Of a stretch of 64,000 bases of DNA, positions 29,097 to 39,500 are shown in pieces. The notes below the pieces were generated by a model that had not been told where the DNA came from, did no database searches, and saw only the letters and a program-made list of their open reading frames with translations. The first letter of the stretch is position 1. Each line of letters opens with the position of its first letter. The position numbers and the translations under genes are program-made. Source of the DNA: Lactiplantibacillus paraplantarum (GTDB lineage Bacteria > Bacillota > Bacilli > Lactobacillales > Lactobacillaceae); NCBI RefSeq assembly GCF_003641145.1, contig NZ_CP032744.1, positions 1,860,001 to 1,924,000 of the forward strand, given 5' to 3'.

Positions 29097-29257
29097 AAGG
29101 TAACCGCTATCGCCTACATTCATCTTGATAACAACCTTGCTAAAGTTTAACGATTAAACTTCAACCAGGCATCTGTCAGAAATCCTAGTACATTGGCTCA
29201 GTAATCCAGTGTGAGAATTAGCGCTCACTAGTAAAAACTCAGCCGTTGCTCGCAAAT

Positions 29258-30313
29258 CTAGGCATGGGTTCCAGCCACCGCTCGCCGCTCATTAACAAAT
29301 TGAACCATGAACAATTCAAAAAGCAATTCGGGATCGCGCTGAGTCGTTTTCATCTGTACTTCTGTTTGTAATAATCCCAAGTAAGCTGCTCGTAATGCGG
29401 CCTGATCAAAGTGGCGGACCGTCTGCATCGCCAACTTGACCCGATATGGATGCACTTTGAGTGTACTAGCTAAACTGCCCTGACTGTAACCGGCCCGGGC
29501 CATAATTTTAACTTGTAATAATAAGCGAAACTGTCCCAATAAAATGGCATTGATTTTTAACGGTGCTTCCTGAGCCGCCACGAGCTCGTGATACAGTTCA
29601 ACAGCTGGTTGTGTCCGATATCGTAACACGTCGTTGACCAAATCAAAGACATTCTGTGTCAACGACTTAGTGACTAAGGATTGAACCGCCGCCAAATCAA
29701 TTTGTTGGGACTGCGCCGCATAAATCATTAGCTTAGGCAATTGCCCCATAATCAATCCCAACTGTCCATCCGTTCGATTAACCAATTCTTGTAGCGCGTC
29801 AGCATCAATTCGAATCTGCTTTTCGTCCAGAGCTGCCTGTACATAACGTTGCGTTTCAACCTCAGACACTTGATTGATTTCAATCATTGTCGCTTGCTTT
29901 TTCAAAGTTTTAACAAGTTTTTTGCGCGCATCCAACTTCTCATAAGGCGCCATGAGCACCAAAATAGTCGTGGGCTCTGGTTGTTCAAAATAATGCTGTA
30001 GCGATTCTAAATCGTGATCAACTTTGGTCTTTTTATTCTCACCCGTTAAAAAATACGGATGGTTAATAAAAACCAAGCGTCGATCACCAAAAAACGGCGC
30101 TGACATTGCATCATCCAAAGCAACGGCTACCGGTGTCGTTTCCATGTCATAACTGCCGACGTTCATCGTTTGTTCTTCACTTGGAATTTGTTGCATCAAC
30201 GCTTGTTTGAGCTGATCGGCTAGGTAGTCAACCGTTCCCAAAATAACATAGACCGATGCTAATTCACCTTTGCGAATCGATTTTAACGCTTGTTGTGCGT
30301 TGATGACGATCAC
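29258..30313 (-). CDS. holA: DNA polymerase III, delta subunit
   Basis: Clamp-loader subunit that opens the beta clamp. 351 residues; YVILGT near the N-terminus, a DnaA/AAA-like N-terminal fold and the helical C-terminal DNA_pol3_delta region (KINAILLGQFRLLLQVK). Start is uncertain: a GTG at 30313 opens the frame but lies immediately after AAAGGAGG, with no ATG downstream at normal spacing. It overlaps the end of comEC by 50 bases. The comEC-holA-rpsT order is conserved in Firmicutes. Confidence 0.92.
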   Translation of the reverse strand: MIVINAQQALKSIRKGELASVYVILGTVDYLADQLKQALMQQIPSEEQTMNVGSYDMETTPVAVALDDAMSAPFFGDRRLVFINHPYFLTGENKKTKVDHDLESLQHYFEQPEPTTILVLMAPYEKLDARKKLVKTLKKQATMIEINQVSEVETQRYVQAALDEKQIRIDADALQELVNRTDGQLGLIMGQLPKLMIYAAQSQQIDLAAVQSLVTKSLTQNVFDLVNDVLRYRTQPAVELYHELVAAQEAPLKINAILLGQFRLLLQVKIMARAGYSQGSLASTLKVHPYRVKLAMQTVRHFDQAALRAAYLGLLQTEVQMKTTQRDPELLFELFMVQFVNERRAVAGTHA

Positions 30314-32555
30314 CCTCCTTTAAAAATGTTTGCCAACGGCCCTTCCGATGATTAAAAAAGCGATACGTAATCATTCCTTGTAAAGCCGTTGAATAAGTCT
30401 CTATATGTTGAGCTGTTAATGTCGTCAAGGTTTCTTGATTGGGATGACCATAACGATTATGGCGTCCCACCGATAACACACCACGTTGGACGCCCAATTG
30501 TCGCAATGCCAGTGGATCAGACGCCGTTTTACTACCATGGTGGCCTAACTTGAGCACGTCCACGCGCAGTTGGGGATAGCGGGCGACGATTGCCCGTTCT
30601 CCTGCCCGGTCAAGATCACCGGTAAACATAAAACGCTGCTGTCCATAAACACCCGTCAGCACTAACGAATCTTCATTCTCAGCACGCCCAGGTTTAAACG
30701 GATGGACAGCCACTAAACCATCCGCAAATGTTTGACCAGCGAGGGCCTCAACCACTTTCGGCCGCTTTTTAGCTGGTAGCAACAATTTCTGAAACTTAGC
30801 TAAATGTGCCATCCCCGCTGGAACTACCACCTGATTAACTGGCATCAGTCGTAACAGCTCGCCCAAATCACCGATATGATCAACATCCTTGTGTGACAAA
30901 TAAACTGTATCTAAGTGTCTAATCCCTAGACGATGTAAATAATTGACTGTAATGGTTTCAACACGTGATTTAGAAGTTAGGCCATCATCTTGCCAGCGAG
31001 GCCGTGGAAAATGCAATTGTCCACCGGTATCAATCAAACTGACCTGACGATTAAACGGTTGGCGAATCAAAATCGAGTCGCCTTGGCCAACATCGATAAA
31101 TTGAACAGTGCCATGCAGTGGAAAGCGCATGCTGATACCAAAACATGTATATGCTAATAATAATCCCCAACAATACCGACGTTTTGGTGTTCGTAATAGC
31201 CATAAACTCAGCAAACTGAGCCCCCACGCCCACAGCGCATTCGGTTGACCAATGACCAGTAATCCCGGCCAATGACTGACCCAATCAAGCCAATTCTGAA
31301 AGCTCGCCAAAACCCACTCACACATACTGGTGACTAATGGAAATACTAAGCCCACGCTAGCTCCAATGACGGTCACTGGTAGCAATACCCAACTAAAAAT
31401 CGGCGCCACTATTAAGTTAACTACTAGTGACCACAGGTGCCACTGGGCAGTTGCCACCAATAACACCGGTAAACTAATAACTTGAACCCAGACGGCTAGT
31501 CGCCACGTGGGCAAGCCCGGCATTAAGATGAGCAATAACGCCAGACCATAACTGAGCTGACCACCTAACTGACTCAATACTAAGGGATTATGGACGATTC
31601 CGATTATCAGTGCCATACTCCAACCACTCAACGAACCACTCGATTGCCGTGTCAGCAGTTGCCAAACAATCGGCAAGGCCGCCGTCACCACTGCTCGTTG
31701 TAAGCTATCGGCACCACCACCCAGCACAAGGTATGCTGGTAAAAGCCCTAGCAACCAGCAGTCAATGGCTTGGTGACTTAAATGTAACCGCAGCAACAGC
31801 CATTGTAAAAATGCAACCAATAAAATAACGTGCATCCCCGACAAACTAAATAGATGCAACAACCCCAGCTGTTGTACTGCACCCATAGTCGCCTGAAAAT
31901 CCGCCGGCCGCATCCCCACTAATAAGCTGGTTGCATAGCGACTGAGCGTCGGTGGGAGCCGCTGACACGTCTGAAAAAACATTTGTCGCCAACGATGTAA
32001 TTGGTCAAGCAGTCGTCCCCAACCACGCCGCGGTGCCGTCCTAACTTGCTTGACAGCCGTTACAGTGAGTTGGCGTGCAATCCCTTGACTACGATAATAT
32101 TTGGGCGCGTCAAACTGACCTGGATTCGTTGGTGGTGCAATCGCATCAAGTTTGCCTTGCACCCGCCACGTCGTTCGTCGAGCAATCTGGCCCAATTGTT
32201 GTTTTTCAATCGCTCGTTTCAATTGGCCCTTGACTAATAATTTACCCACCGGACTCGTAGCAACCATCTGATACTGACTACCACGTAGCGTAATTGCATC
32301 CGGTTGAACCGTCAAATTAATCGTTACCATCTGACTGGGCTGCCGAACCAAGTTTGTAAAACGTTGGTTTTGCCAACTCAACCAACCAGTCATGGGTACT
32401 AAACAGAGTATCGTCACCAGTAAGCAATGACGATCTCGTAATCGTACGACTCGCCATAACCAGATGAATAATAATCCAGCCGCTAGCCATTGTTGGTCAA
32501 CTAACCAACTACTAAGTAAACCGCACGCAATTGCGGCAAAAAACAGTGCCCGCAA
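30264..32555 (-). CDS. comEC: DNA internalization/competence protein ComEC (Rec2)
   Basis: Polytopic channel that brings transforming ssDNA across the membrane. 763 residues: N-terminal membrane region and soluble domain, a Competence domain core (HLFSLSGMHVILL near residue 235), and a C-terminal metallo-beta-lactamase domain (IDVGQGDSILI; SHKDVDHIGD; LKLGHHGSKTASD) that may trim the non-transported strand. Full length with no frameshift. Downstream of comEA and comEB on the same strand. Confidence 0.95.
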   Translation of the reverse strand: MRALFFAAIACGLLSSWLVDQQWLAAGLLFIWLWRVVRLRDRHCLLVTILCLVPMTGWLSWQNQRFTNLVRQPSQMVTINLTVQPDAITLRGSQYQMVATSPVGKLLVKGQLKRAIEKQQLGQIARRTTWRVQGKLDAIAPPTNPGQFDAPKYYRSQGIARQLTVTAVKQVRTAPRRGWGRLLDQLHRWRQMFFQTCQRLPPTLSRYATSLLVGMRPADFQATMGAVQQLGLLHLFSLSGMHVILLVAFLQWLLLRLHLSHQAIDCWLLGLLPAYLVLGGGADSLQRAVVTAALPIVWQLLTRQSSGSLSGWSMALIIGIVHNPLVLSQLGGQLSYGLALLLILMPGLPTWRLAVWVQVISLPVLLVATAQWHLWSLVVNLIVAPIFSWVLLPVTVIGASVGLVFPLVTSMCEWVLASFQNWLDWVSHWPGLLVIGQPNALWAWGLSLLSLWLLRTPKRRYCWGLLLAYTCFGISMRFPLHGTVQFIDVGQGDSILIRQPFNRQVSLIDTGGQLHFPRPRWQDDGLTSKSRVETITVNYLHRLGIRHLDTVYLSHKDVDHIGDLGELLRLMPVNQVVVPAGMAHLAKFQKLLLPAKKRPKVVEALAGQTFADGLVAVHPFKPGRAENEDSLVLTGVYGQQRFMFTGDLDRAGERAIVARYPQLRVDVLKLGHHGSKTASDPLALRQLGVQRGVLSVGRHNRYGHPNQETLTTLTAQHIETYSTALQGMITYRFFNHRKGRWQTFLKEGDRHQRTTSVKIDSQR

Positions 32556-33041
32556 CTAGTCACGGTCTAATAAGATTTGATCAAGATTCAACTTATCTAA
32601 GTCTGATTGATCAAACTTAACTTGTTGCAACGCCACGTGTTTCCGTTCAATCAAGGACATCGCATAAGCATCATTATGATAATTACGCAAATAATGAATT
32701 TTTTGAATTCCAGCTTGTAATAACATCTTCGTACATTGCAAACAAGGAAAGTCAGTGACATAGATTTCGGCACCAGCCGTCGCCACCCCAAACTTAGCAC
32801 ATTGCAAAATCGCATTCATTTCCGCATGAATCGTCCGCACACAGTGCCCGTCAACCAAATAGCAGCCTTCATCAATGCAATGCACGTCACCAGATACTGA
32901 GCCATTGTAGCCACCCGCAATAATTCGTTTGTCACGCACAATCGTCGCGCCGACCGAAAGCCGTTCACACGTGCTCCGACTAGCCAGTAAGACAGCCTGC
33001 ATCATAAAATATTGATCCCATGGAATTCGTTGATCTCTCAT
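32556..33041 (-). CDS. comEB: dCMP deaminase family protein ComEB
   Basis: Zinc deaminase converting dCMP to dUMP; gene position in the comE cluster is conserved though it is dispensable for transformation in Bacillus. From the ATG at 33041 (MRDQRIPWDQYFMMQAVLLA, GAGG upstream) it is 161 residues. Zinc and catalytic residues are visible in TIHAEMNAI (His-Ala-Glu) and TDFPCLQCTKML (PCxxC). Its stop is adjacent to the comEC start, indicating coupling. Confidence 0.93.
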   Translation of the reverse strand: MRDQRIPWDQYFMMQAVLLASRSTCERLSVGATIVRDKRIIAGGYNGSVSGDVHCIDEGCYLVDGHCVRTIHAEMNAILQCAKFGVATAGAEIYVTDFPCLQCTKMLLQAGIQKIHYLRNYHNDAYAMSLIERKHVALQQVKFDQSDLDKLNLDQILLDRD

Positions 33042-33095
33042 TACTTTATGCCTCACTTTCAATGACAGTAGTATACCAAATTGTTTGCTTTGAAA

Positions 33096-33812
33096 CTAGA
33101 CGGTCAGTTGGTCTTTATACTTCGCCACTGTTTTTTCACCAAAGCCACTAACATTTTTCAAATCATCAATCGTCTTAAAATTACCATGTTGCTGGCGATA
33201 ATCAATAATTTTTTCCGCTTTCTTTTGCCCAATTCCACTTAATTTTTGTAAAGCAGCCACATCCGCAGTATTAAGATTAACCTTATCCGTCGACGAATGA
33301 GCACCACCAGACACTTCCAAATTAGAACTAGCTGATGGCGTCACCGGTGGTTTGACCACAGTTAAAGGCTGTTCACCCTTAACTGGTACGTAAATAACTT
33401 GTTGGTCAGTGACTTTAGCAGCCAAGTTAACTTGCTGAGCATCGGCTTGTGGCTGCATGCCTTGCGCCAACTGAATGACATCTGCCACCCGCATACTTGC
33501 TGTAATCTGATACAACCCCGGCTTATTAACTGCACCCTTAACATCCACATACCCTGGTAAATCATTGCCTGCCTGACTGCCAGCCGGATTCACTGATACT
33601 GTTCCCGTTGCCGACGTACTAGTGGCCGTTGTTGAACGTGCACTTGTCCTATCGCCTACTGATTCTGAACTAGCCAGTAACTCATTGGGAACAGCTGATT
33701 GCGGTTGTCTAAGCTGACTAAGGGCCCACCCCGTTATCAAAATAATGATAAGCGCACTACCAATTCCAACGATACGCCAATGTGCTTTAAGTAATTTGAT
33801 CCAAGTCATCAT
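33096..33812 (-). CDS. comEA: Competence DNA receptor ComEA
   Basis: Membrane-anchored dsDNA-binding protein of the uptake machinery. 238 residues: one N-terminal membrane anchor (about 15-31), a Ser/Thr-rich linker, a SLBB-like domain (YVDVKGAVNKPGLY near residue 87) and C-terminal helix-hairpin-helix motifs (KVNLNTADVAALQKLSGIG) that bind DNA. ATG at 33812. Head of the comEA-comEB-comEC-holA run. Confidence 0.95.
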   Translation of the reverse strand: MMTWIKLLKAHWRIVGIGSALIIILITGWALSQLRQPQSAVPNELLASSESVGDRTSARSTTATSTSATGTVSVNPAGSQAGNDLPGYVDVKGAVNKPGLYQITASMRVADVIQLAQGMQPQADAQQVNLAAKVTDQQVIYVPVKGEQPLTVVKPPVTPSASSNLEVSGGAHSSTDKVNLNTADVAALQKLSGIGQKKAEKIIDYRQQHGNFKTIDDLKNVSGFGEKTVAKYKDQLTV

Positions 33813-33863
33813 TTATTTTCACCCCTTCGACTCATAGTTACGAAGAAGGTGTCTCAGACCATG

Positions 33864-33897
33864 AAAAAAGTTTGGGTTTTATCCCAAACTTTTTTTC
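33864..33897. terminator. Terminator between comEA and sepM
   Basis: Perfect 13-bp stem AAAAAAGTTTGGG / CCCAAACTTTTTT with a 6-base loop. On the minus strand it ends the ylbG-rsmD-coaD-sepM transcript upstream of comEA. Confidence 0.9.
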
Positions 33898-33913
33898 TAA
33901 CTTGAACCCAATC

Positions 33914-34963
33914 TTAATTCGGATGGGTCTGCAAATAATGAACCGCCTGTTTAAAAGACGTCACCGGAATGACTTTCATGTTCGGTGCGTACTTTTTAGC
34001 GGTCGCTTTGGCTAACTGATAATTAGTTTGCCCTTTTTCTTCAACGGCTAACAACGCTTTGGTTGGCTTGACATACGGTGCAAAGAAAATCGTTGCGCCC
34101 GCGCGTTTTGCGGCGATCACTTTCTTATCAATCCCGCCAATTTCACCAACTTGGCCATTCTGATCAATTGTTCCAGTACCAGCAATTTTACGCCCATGCC
34201 GCAAATTCTGATTGGTTAATTGTTGATAAATTTGTAAACTAAACATTAATCCAGCTGACGGTCCACCAATTTGGCCGGGATCAACCTTAACTGGGATGGC
34301 CGTTGTGACCTTGATATTATCAGTCAACCCAATCCCGATGCCGGCACGGTGGGTGCTCAACTTGACCAAGGGCGCGGTGGCCTGCTTGGTATCGCCATTA
34401 CGCCGGTACGTAATCGTCACCCGGTGGCCCACCCCCTGCCGACCAATATAATGTTGGTAAGCACTCGCCGTGTTAAAATGGTGCCCATCAACTTTGGTAA
34501 TGGTATCGCCAACTTTTAATTGGTGCTTAAACTTCGAATTAGGCTGAACGGTCAAGACATAAATTCCTTGATAAGTCTTATGATAAGCTTTATGGGCGGC
34601 CGAATACGCCGTCGCAATCGCCTCATTAATCGCACTACGCATATAAAATTTTTGAACGCGATTATAGGTCGCGTCATCTTGACCACCCGTCATATCCTGC
34701 GCACTAACCACATCATAATGTGGATTCAACTGTGCATATAACCACAGTATGGGTGTCGCCGGCGCTTCTGCCACCGAAGTCAACATAAATTTACCACGGT
34801 GATGATCTGGATGACGTTTAACGGTGACAAACGTTTTTAAGTTATCCGCACTTCCCGGCCCCTCTATATAGTACGGTAACGGTACCAAAAACAGGGCCAG
34901 AACCACCAGTACGACGACTAGTATGCCCCAATACCGGCTTAATAGCTGTCGTACTTTAGTCAT
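33914..34963 (-). CDS. SepM-like membrane serine protease (PDZ + Lon-like)
   Basis: About 349 residues: N-terminal membrane anchor (RYWGILVVVLVVLALFL), a PDZ domain (GDTITKVDGHHF near residue 155) and a Lon-type Ser-Lys protease domain with catalytic Ser in GGPSAGLMFSL and Lys in DKKVIAAKRAG. In streptococci SepM trims a competence pheromone; the role here is unproven. The ATG at 34963 has AGGA upstream and is preferred over 34972. It overlaps coaD by 8 bases. Confidence 0.88.
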   Translation of the reverse strand: MTKVRQLLSRYWGILVVVLVVLALFLVPLPYYIEGPGSADNLKTFVTVKRHPDHHRGKFMLTSVAEAPATPILWLYAQLNPHYDVVSAQDMTGGQDDATYNRVQKFYMRSAINEAIATAYSAAHKAYHKTYQGIYVLTVQPNSKFKHQLKVGDTITKVDGHHFNTASAYQHYIGRQGVGHRVTITYRRNGDTKQATAPLVKLSTHRAGIGIGLTDNIKVTTAIPVKVDPGQIGGPSAGLMFSLQIYQQLTNQNLRHGRKIAGTGTIDQNGQVGEIGGIDKKVIAAKRAGATIFFAPYVKPTKALLAVEEKGQTNYQLAKATAKKYAPNMKVIPVTSFKQAVHYLQTHPN

Positions 34964-35447
34964 GTTGATCATTTCCTAAACGTTGGTGTAGTTTTTGTGC
35001 CACTGCGGTTGGGACATACTTCGAAACATCGGCCCCCATCTTAGCGACTTCTTTAATTAAACTAGACGAAAAGTAAGCATACGGCGGTCGAGCAATTAGA
35101 CAAATCGTTTCGATCGTCTCATCCAACGACTTATTCATCCACGCGATGTCACGTTCATAGCCAAAATCCTGCTCATTGCGTAGTCCACGTACTAACACGG
35201 TGGCGTGGACGCTCGCCATAAAATCGACGGTCAATCCGGTCGCTGCTTGAACTTCAACATTGGGTAGTTCCGCGACTTCATCGCTGATCATCGCTACCTT
35301 TTCAGCCATCGTAAACAAGGGTTGCTTACTCGTATTGACCATCACAGCAACGATCAGATGGTCAACAAACCGACTAGCACGCTGAATCATATCTAAATGT
35401 CCACGCGTAATCGGATCAAAACTTCCTGGAAAAACTGCTGTCACCAT
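34956..35447 (-). CDS. coaD: Phosphopantetheine adenylyltransferase
   Basis: Fourth step of coenzyme A synthesis: 4'-phosphopantetheine + ATP to dephospho-CoA. 163 residues with the nucleotidyltransferase motif GSFDPITRGHLDMI (residues 8-21), VRGLRN near residue 90 and SSSLIKEVA near residue 130. Overlaps sepM, and sits 3 bases after rsmD, reproducing the ylbG-ylbH-ylbI order of Bacillus. Confidence 0.96.
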   Translation of the reverse strand: MVTAVFPGSFDPITRGHLDMIQRASRFVDHLIVAVMVNTSKQPLFTMAEKVAMISDEVAELPNVEVQAATGLTVDFMASVHATVLVRGLRNEQDFGYERDIAWMNKSLDETIETICLIARPPYAYFSSSLIKEVAKMGADVSKYVPTAVAQKLHQRLGNDQHD

Positions 35448-35450
35448 AAT

Positions 35451-36014
35451 TTACCCAACCTCCGTTACTTTTTGGTAAATGGTAATAACTGTAATACCAT
35501 AATCTTGTTGTCGAACCAATTCAAAACCTGACAACGTTGTTGGCAAGTTCGCATTGGTATCAGTTTCACAGACAATTCGACAACCCGAATTCAGTAATCC
35601 CAATGTATCACAACGTTGAATATCCTTAACAATTTGCTGTTTAGCATACGGCGGATCTAAGAATACCCAATCAAAGCGTTCATTTTGAGTTGCTAACCGG
35701 TCTAAAACTCGTTCAGCATCCCCCTTAATGACTTCAAAACGGTCGGGTGCCTTCGTGACGGCAATATTATCCTTAATCGTCTTGATGGCTTGGTACTGCC
35801 GATCAATCAAGACCGCCCGGGTCACCCCCCGTGAAACAGCTTCAATACTTAAGCCACCACTACCCGCAAACAAATCTAGGGACTGACCACCATCAAAGTA
35901 AGGCCCAATAATATTAAAAACAGCTTCTTTCACTTTATCTGTCGTTGGCCGGGTCTGCATTCCTGGTACGGCTTTTAACCGCCGGCCACCAAAGTCTCCT
36001 GCTACAATTCGCAT
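35451..36014 (-). CDS. rsmD: 16S rRNA (guanine966-N2)-methyltransferase RsmD
   Basis: SAM-dependent methyltransferase, 187 residues. Begins MRIVAGDFGGRRLKAVPG; the SAM motif is LDLFAGSGGLSIEAVSRG near residue 46 and the catalytic motif is FLDPPYAK near residue 118. Operon with coaD downstream and ylbG upstream (15-base gap). Confidence 0.95.
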   Translation of the reverse strand: MRIVAGDFGGRRLKAVPGMQTRPTTDKVKEAVFNIIGPYFDGGQSLDLFAGSGGLSIEAVSRGVTRAVLIDRQYQAIKTIKDNIAVTKAPDRFEVIKGDAERVLDRLATQNERFDWVFLDPPYAKQQIVKDIQRCDTLGLLNSGCRIVCETDTNANLPTTLSGFELVRQQDYGITVITIYQKVTEVG

Positions 36015-36029
36015 CTCATCTTCACCAAC

Positions 36030-36332
36030 TTAATCCTCATCATCGTCATCCGGTGCTCCGGTCGTGGTCGGTTTAAAGAACCCTTGATCCACGCGTTCAC
36101 CAAAGTTCATAGCAACGTCCGGTCGGTATGACGGCTCAACCTTACGAACAAAATTTAATTTTTTGATTTTAGTGGTTGCCGCTGGAATCTGATTTTCATC
36201 CATGTACAAGACCACATAATGTTCCTTGCGTGATTGGTATTGAATTAACCCAAACCGCTTTAATTGGCGCACCTGCTTCATCGAATGCATATAGACGATG
36301 AGCGACCGGCGCGGTTTAACTGTAAAATCCAT
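36030..36332 (-). CDS. ylbG: YlbG family protein (DUF2129)
   Basis: 100-residue cytoplasmic protein starting MDFTVKPRRSLIVYMHSMKQ, followed by the family core (RFGLIQYQSRKEHYVVLYMD) and an acidic tail. Function unknown in all species I know of. ATG at 36332 after GAGGTGAGG. First gene of the ylbG-rsmD-coaD-sepM operon. Confidence 0.88.
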   Translation of the reverse strand: MDFTVKPRRSLIVYMHSMKQVRQLKRFGLIQYQSRKEHYVVLYMDENQIPAATTKIKKLNFVRKVEPSYRPDVAMNFGERVDQGFFKPTTTGAPDDDDED

Positions 36333-36460
36333 CGAACCTCACCTCTTCTACTAGCGTTGTTGTTTAAATGTTAGGCTAGATTCCGTATTTCGTCAACTAA
36401 GTTCTTTAGTTCCATATTGAATTTCAGCATTTCGCTAGCCTGTTAGACGACCTAAATTAA

Positions 36461-36491
36461 AAAATCACTAGCAGCCTGAGCCACTAGTGAT
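36461..36491 (-). terminator. Terminator of ftsW-pyc
   Basis: Stem ATCACTAG (36464-36471) / CTAGTGAT (36484-36491), extended by inner GC pairs, with a minus-strand T6; about 16 bases after the pyc stop. Confidence 0.85.
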
Positions 36492-36506
36492 CCACTGACA
36501 ACAAAG

Positions 36507-39500
36507 TTATTGTGGTGCGATTTCTAATAATAAATCGTCCGTTTGAATCACATCACCCGCATTGACATAGATGTGTTCAATGACACCATCTTCTGGTGCT
36601 TGAATCGTCGTCTCCATCTTCATCGCTTCAGTCACGAGTAATGGTTCGCCCTTCTTAACGGTCTGGCCTTTCTTAACCAGTAACTTCAGAACGGACCCGC
36701 TCATCGTTGCGCCAACTTCATTCTCGTTAGTTGGTTCTGCTTTACGTGTGCTCGTTGCCGACTGATGAATGGCATTATCCTTGACCATAATCTCTTGATT
36801 TTGACCATTGATACTAAAGTAAAGTGTCCGGACCCCATCAACATCGGGATCACTAATTTGGTTGAGCTTAACAATCATGGTCTTGCCCTTCGCCAATTCA
36901 ATATCGACGGTTTCACCCAGTCGCATTCCCTGGAAGAAAGTTGGCGTGTCCAACAAGGAGACATGACCATACCGTTTGTGACTGGCATTGTAATCCATGA
37001 AGACTTTTGGATACAGGATGTAGCTCAAAACCTCCTGATGATTAGCGTCGCGGCCAAGTTTAGCTGACAATTCCGCTTTAACGGCGTCAAAATCAGCCGG
37101 CTTAGCTAAACTACCTGGTCGAACAGTCAACGCTGGATGATCCTTCAAAATAATTTTTTGCATTTTCTTCGGAAAACCACCAACTGGTTGTCCAATATTA
37201 CCAGCAAAGAAATTAATTACTGAGGCTGGAAAATCAAGTTTGGTTCCATGATCATAAATATCAGCTGGCGTCAAATGATTCTCCATCATGAACAAGGCCA
37301 TGTCACCCACAACCTTTGAACTTGGTGTCACTTTGATGATATCACCGAACATATCATTGACCGTCGCATACATCGCCTTGACCTCTTCCCAACGGTCACC
37401 AAGGCCAACTGCTTTAGCTTGTTGTTGCAAGTTAGAATATTGGCCACCAGGCATTTGCGTCTGGTAAATATCCGTTTGGGGACTAGTCATCCCATTTGAA
37501 AAGTCTTGATAATATGGTCGGACACCTTGCCAGTAACGATTAATAGCTTCGACATTATTAATATTAACATCTGGTTGGCGATCATTGTGCGCTAACGCGT
37601 AGTATAGCGAGCTCATTGAAGGCTGGCTCGTCGTTCCTGACAGTGAACTGGCTGCAACGTCGACCACGTCAACACCAGCTTCAACAGCTCGCGCATAGGT
37701 GAAGATACCGTTGCCAGTCGTATCATGTGTATGCAGATGAACCGGCACGGCTAACGATTCCTTTAACGTAGCCACTAACTCATAAGCAGCTTCCGGTTTC
37801 AAGACTCCCGCCATATCCTTAATAGCAATAATGTCAGCACCGGTTGATTGCAAATCTAAAGCCAATTGCCGGTAGTAATCGAGACTATATTTCTGTCGAT
37901 CAGGATCCATAATATCGCCAGTATAGCAAATCGTTGCTTCAGCAATCTTGCCCGTCTCCTTGACGGCTTGAATACTCTTTTCCATCTGTGGAATCCAATT
38001 CAAGCTGTCAAAAATACGGAAGACATCAATTCCACTCTTAGCGGCTTCTAAGATGAATTCCCGAATCACATTATCGGGATAGTTTTGATAACCAACCGCA
38101 TTCGAACCACGAAATAACATTTGGAATAATGTCCGTGGCATCGCTTGCCGAAGTTCTTTTAGCCGATTCCATGGATTTTCATTCAAGAAACGGTAAGCCA
38201 CATCGAAAGTCGCACCGCCCCACATCTCATATGAAAACAGTTGTGGCAATGCCTTTTGTGACGCAGCAGCAACGGCCAGCATATCCTTCGTCCGCATTCG
38301 GGTTGCAAATAAGCTTTGATGTGCATCACGCATCGTCGTATCCGTTAATAACACTTGCTTTTGTGCTAGTAACCACTGCTGCAAGCCTTGGACACCCTGG
38401 TTGTCTAAGACGTCTTTGGCCGTCACAATTTCAGGTGCGATCGGCTGGAAATCATCTTTGAATTCAACGTCAGGGTAGTATTTTTTTGCGTGCTGAGCAA
38501 CATCGGCAAAACCATTAACAGTCACGTTCCCAATATACTTCAACATTTTATCTTCACGTTGCGTGTCATCAGGGAATTTGAAGAGCGTGGGCGTTTGATC
38601 GATAAAGCGTATCCCAGCTTCACCAGCTTGAAACGTTGGGTTGTCGATCACATTCAACATGAATGGGATGTTCGTCTTGACACCACGAATGTCAAATTCA
38701 ACTAAGACCCGTCGCATCTTATGAACAGCCGCCTTGAAATTACGGGCCGCCACACAAGCCTTGACTAACAATGAGTCAAAATATGGGGTTACAATGGCCC
38801 CCGAATAAGTATTACCAGCATCCAACCGAACACCATTCCCACCTGGTGACCGGTACGTCTCAATCCGTCCAGTATCCGGCATAAAATCATTAGCCGGATC
38901 TTCAGTCGTGATTCGGCACTGAATTGCCGCACCCTTATATGTCAAGGCGTCTTGGTGTGGCAAATGCAAGTCTTCGAACAGATCGCCACCCATCGCAATT
39001 TTCAGTTGGGCGTGCACGATGTCAATTTCAGTAATCATTTCCGTAACCGTATGCTCCACTTGAACTCGTGGGTTGACTTCCATGAAATAGAATTGATCCC
39101 CTTCGACCAAGAATTCAACCGTTGCTGCGTTTAGATAGTGGACACTCTTCATCAAATCGACCGCCGCATTGCAAATCTTAGTCCGTAATTCAACTGGAAG
39201 TGCTACGGCTGGTGCAAATTCAATCACTTTTTGATTACGACGCTGAACAGAACAATCCCGCTCAAACAGATGCATCACGTTACCGTGCGCATCCGCTAAA
39301 ATTTGAACTTCAATGTGCTTGGGGTTCGCAATGAACTTTTCTAAGTAGATTTCATCGTCGCCGAAGGATTGCATGGCTTCCGAACGGGCTCGGTCAAAAG
39401 CTTCTTGTAATTCTGAAGCTTCATGCACGATCCGCATCCCACGACCACCACCACCCATAGCAGCTTTGATCATAATTGGATAACCGTACTTTTGGGTAAA

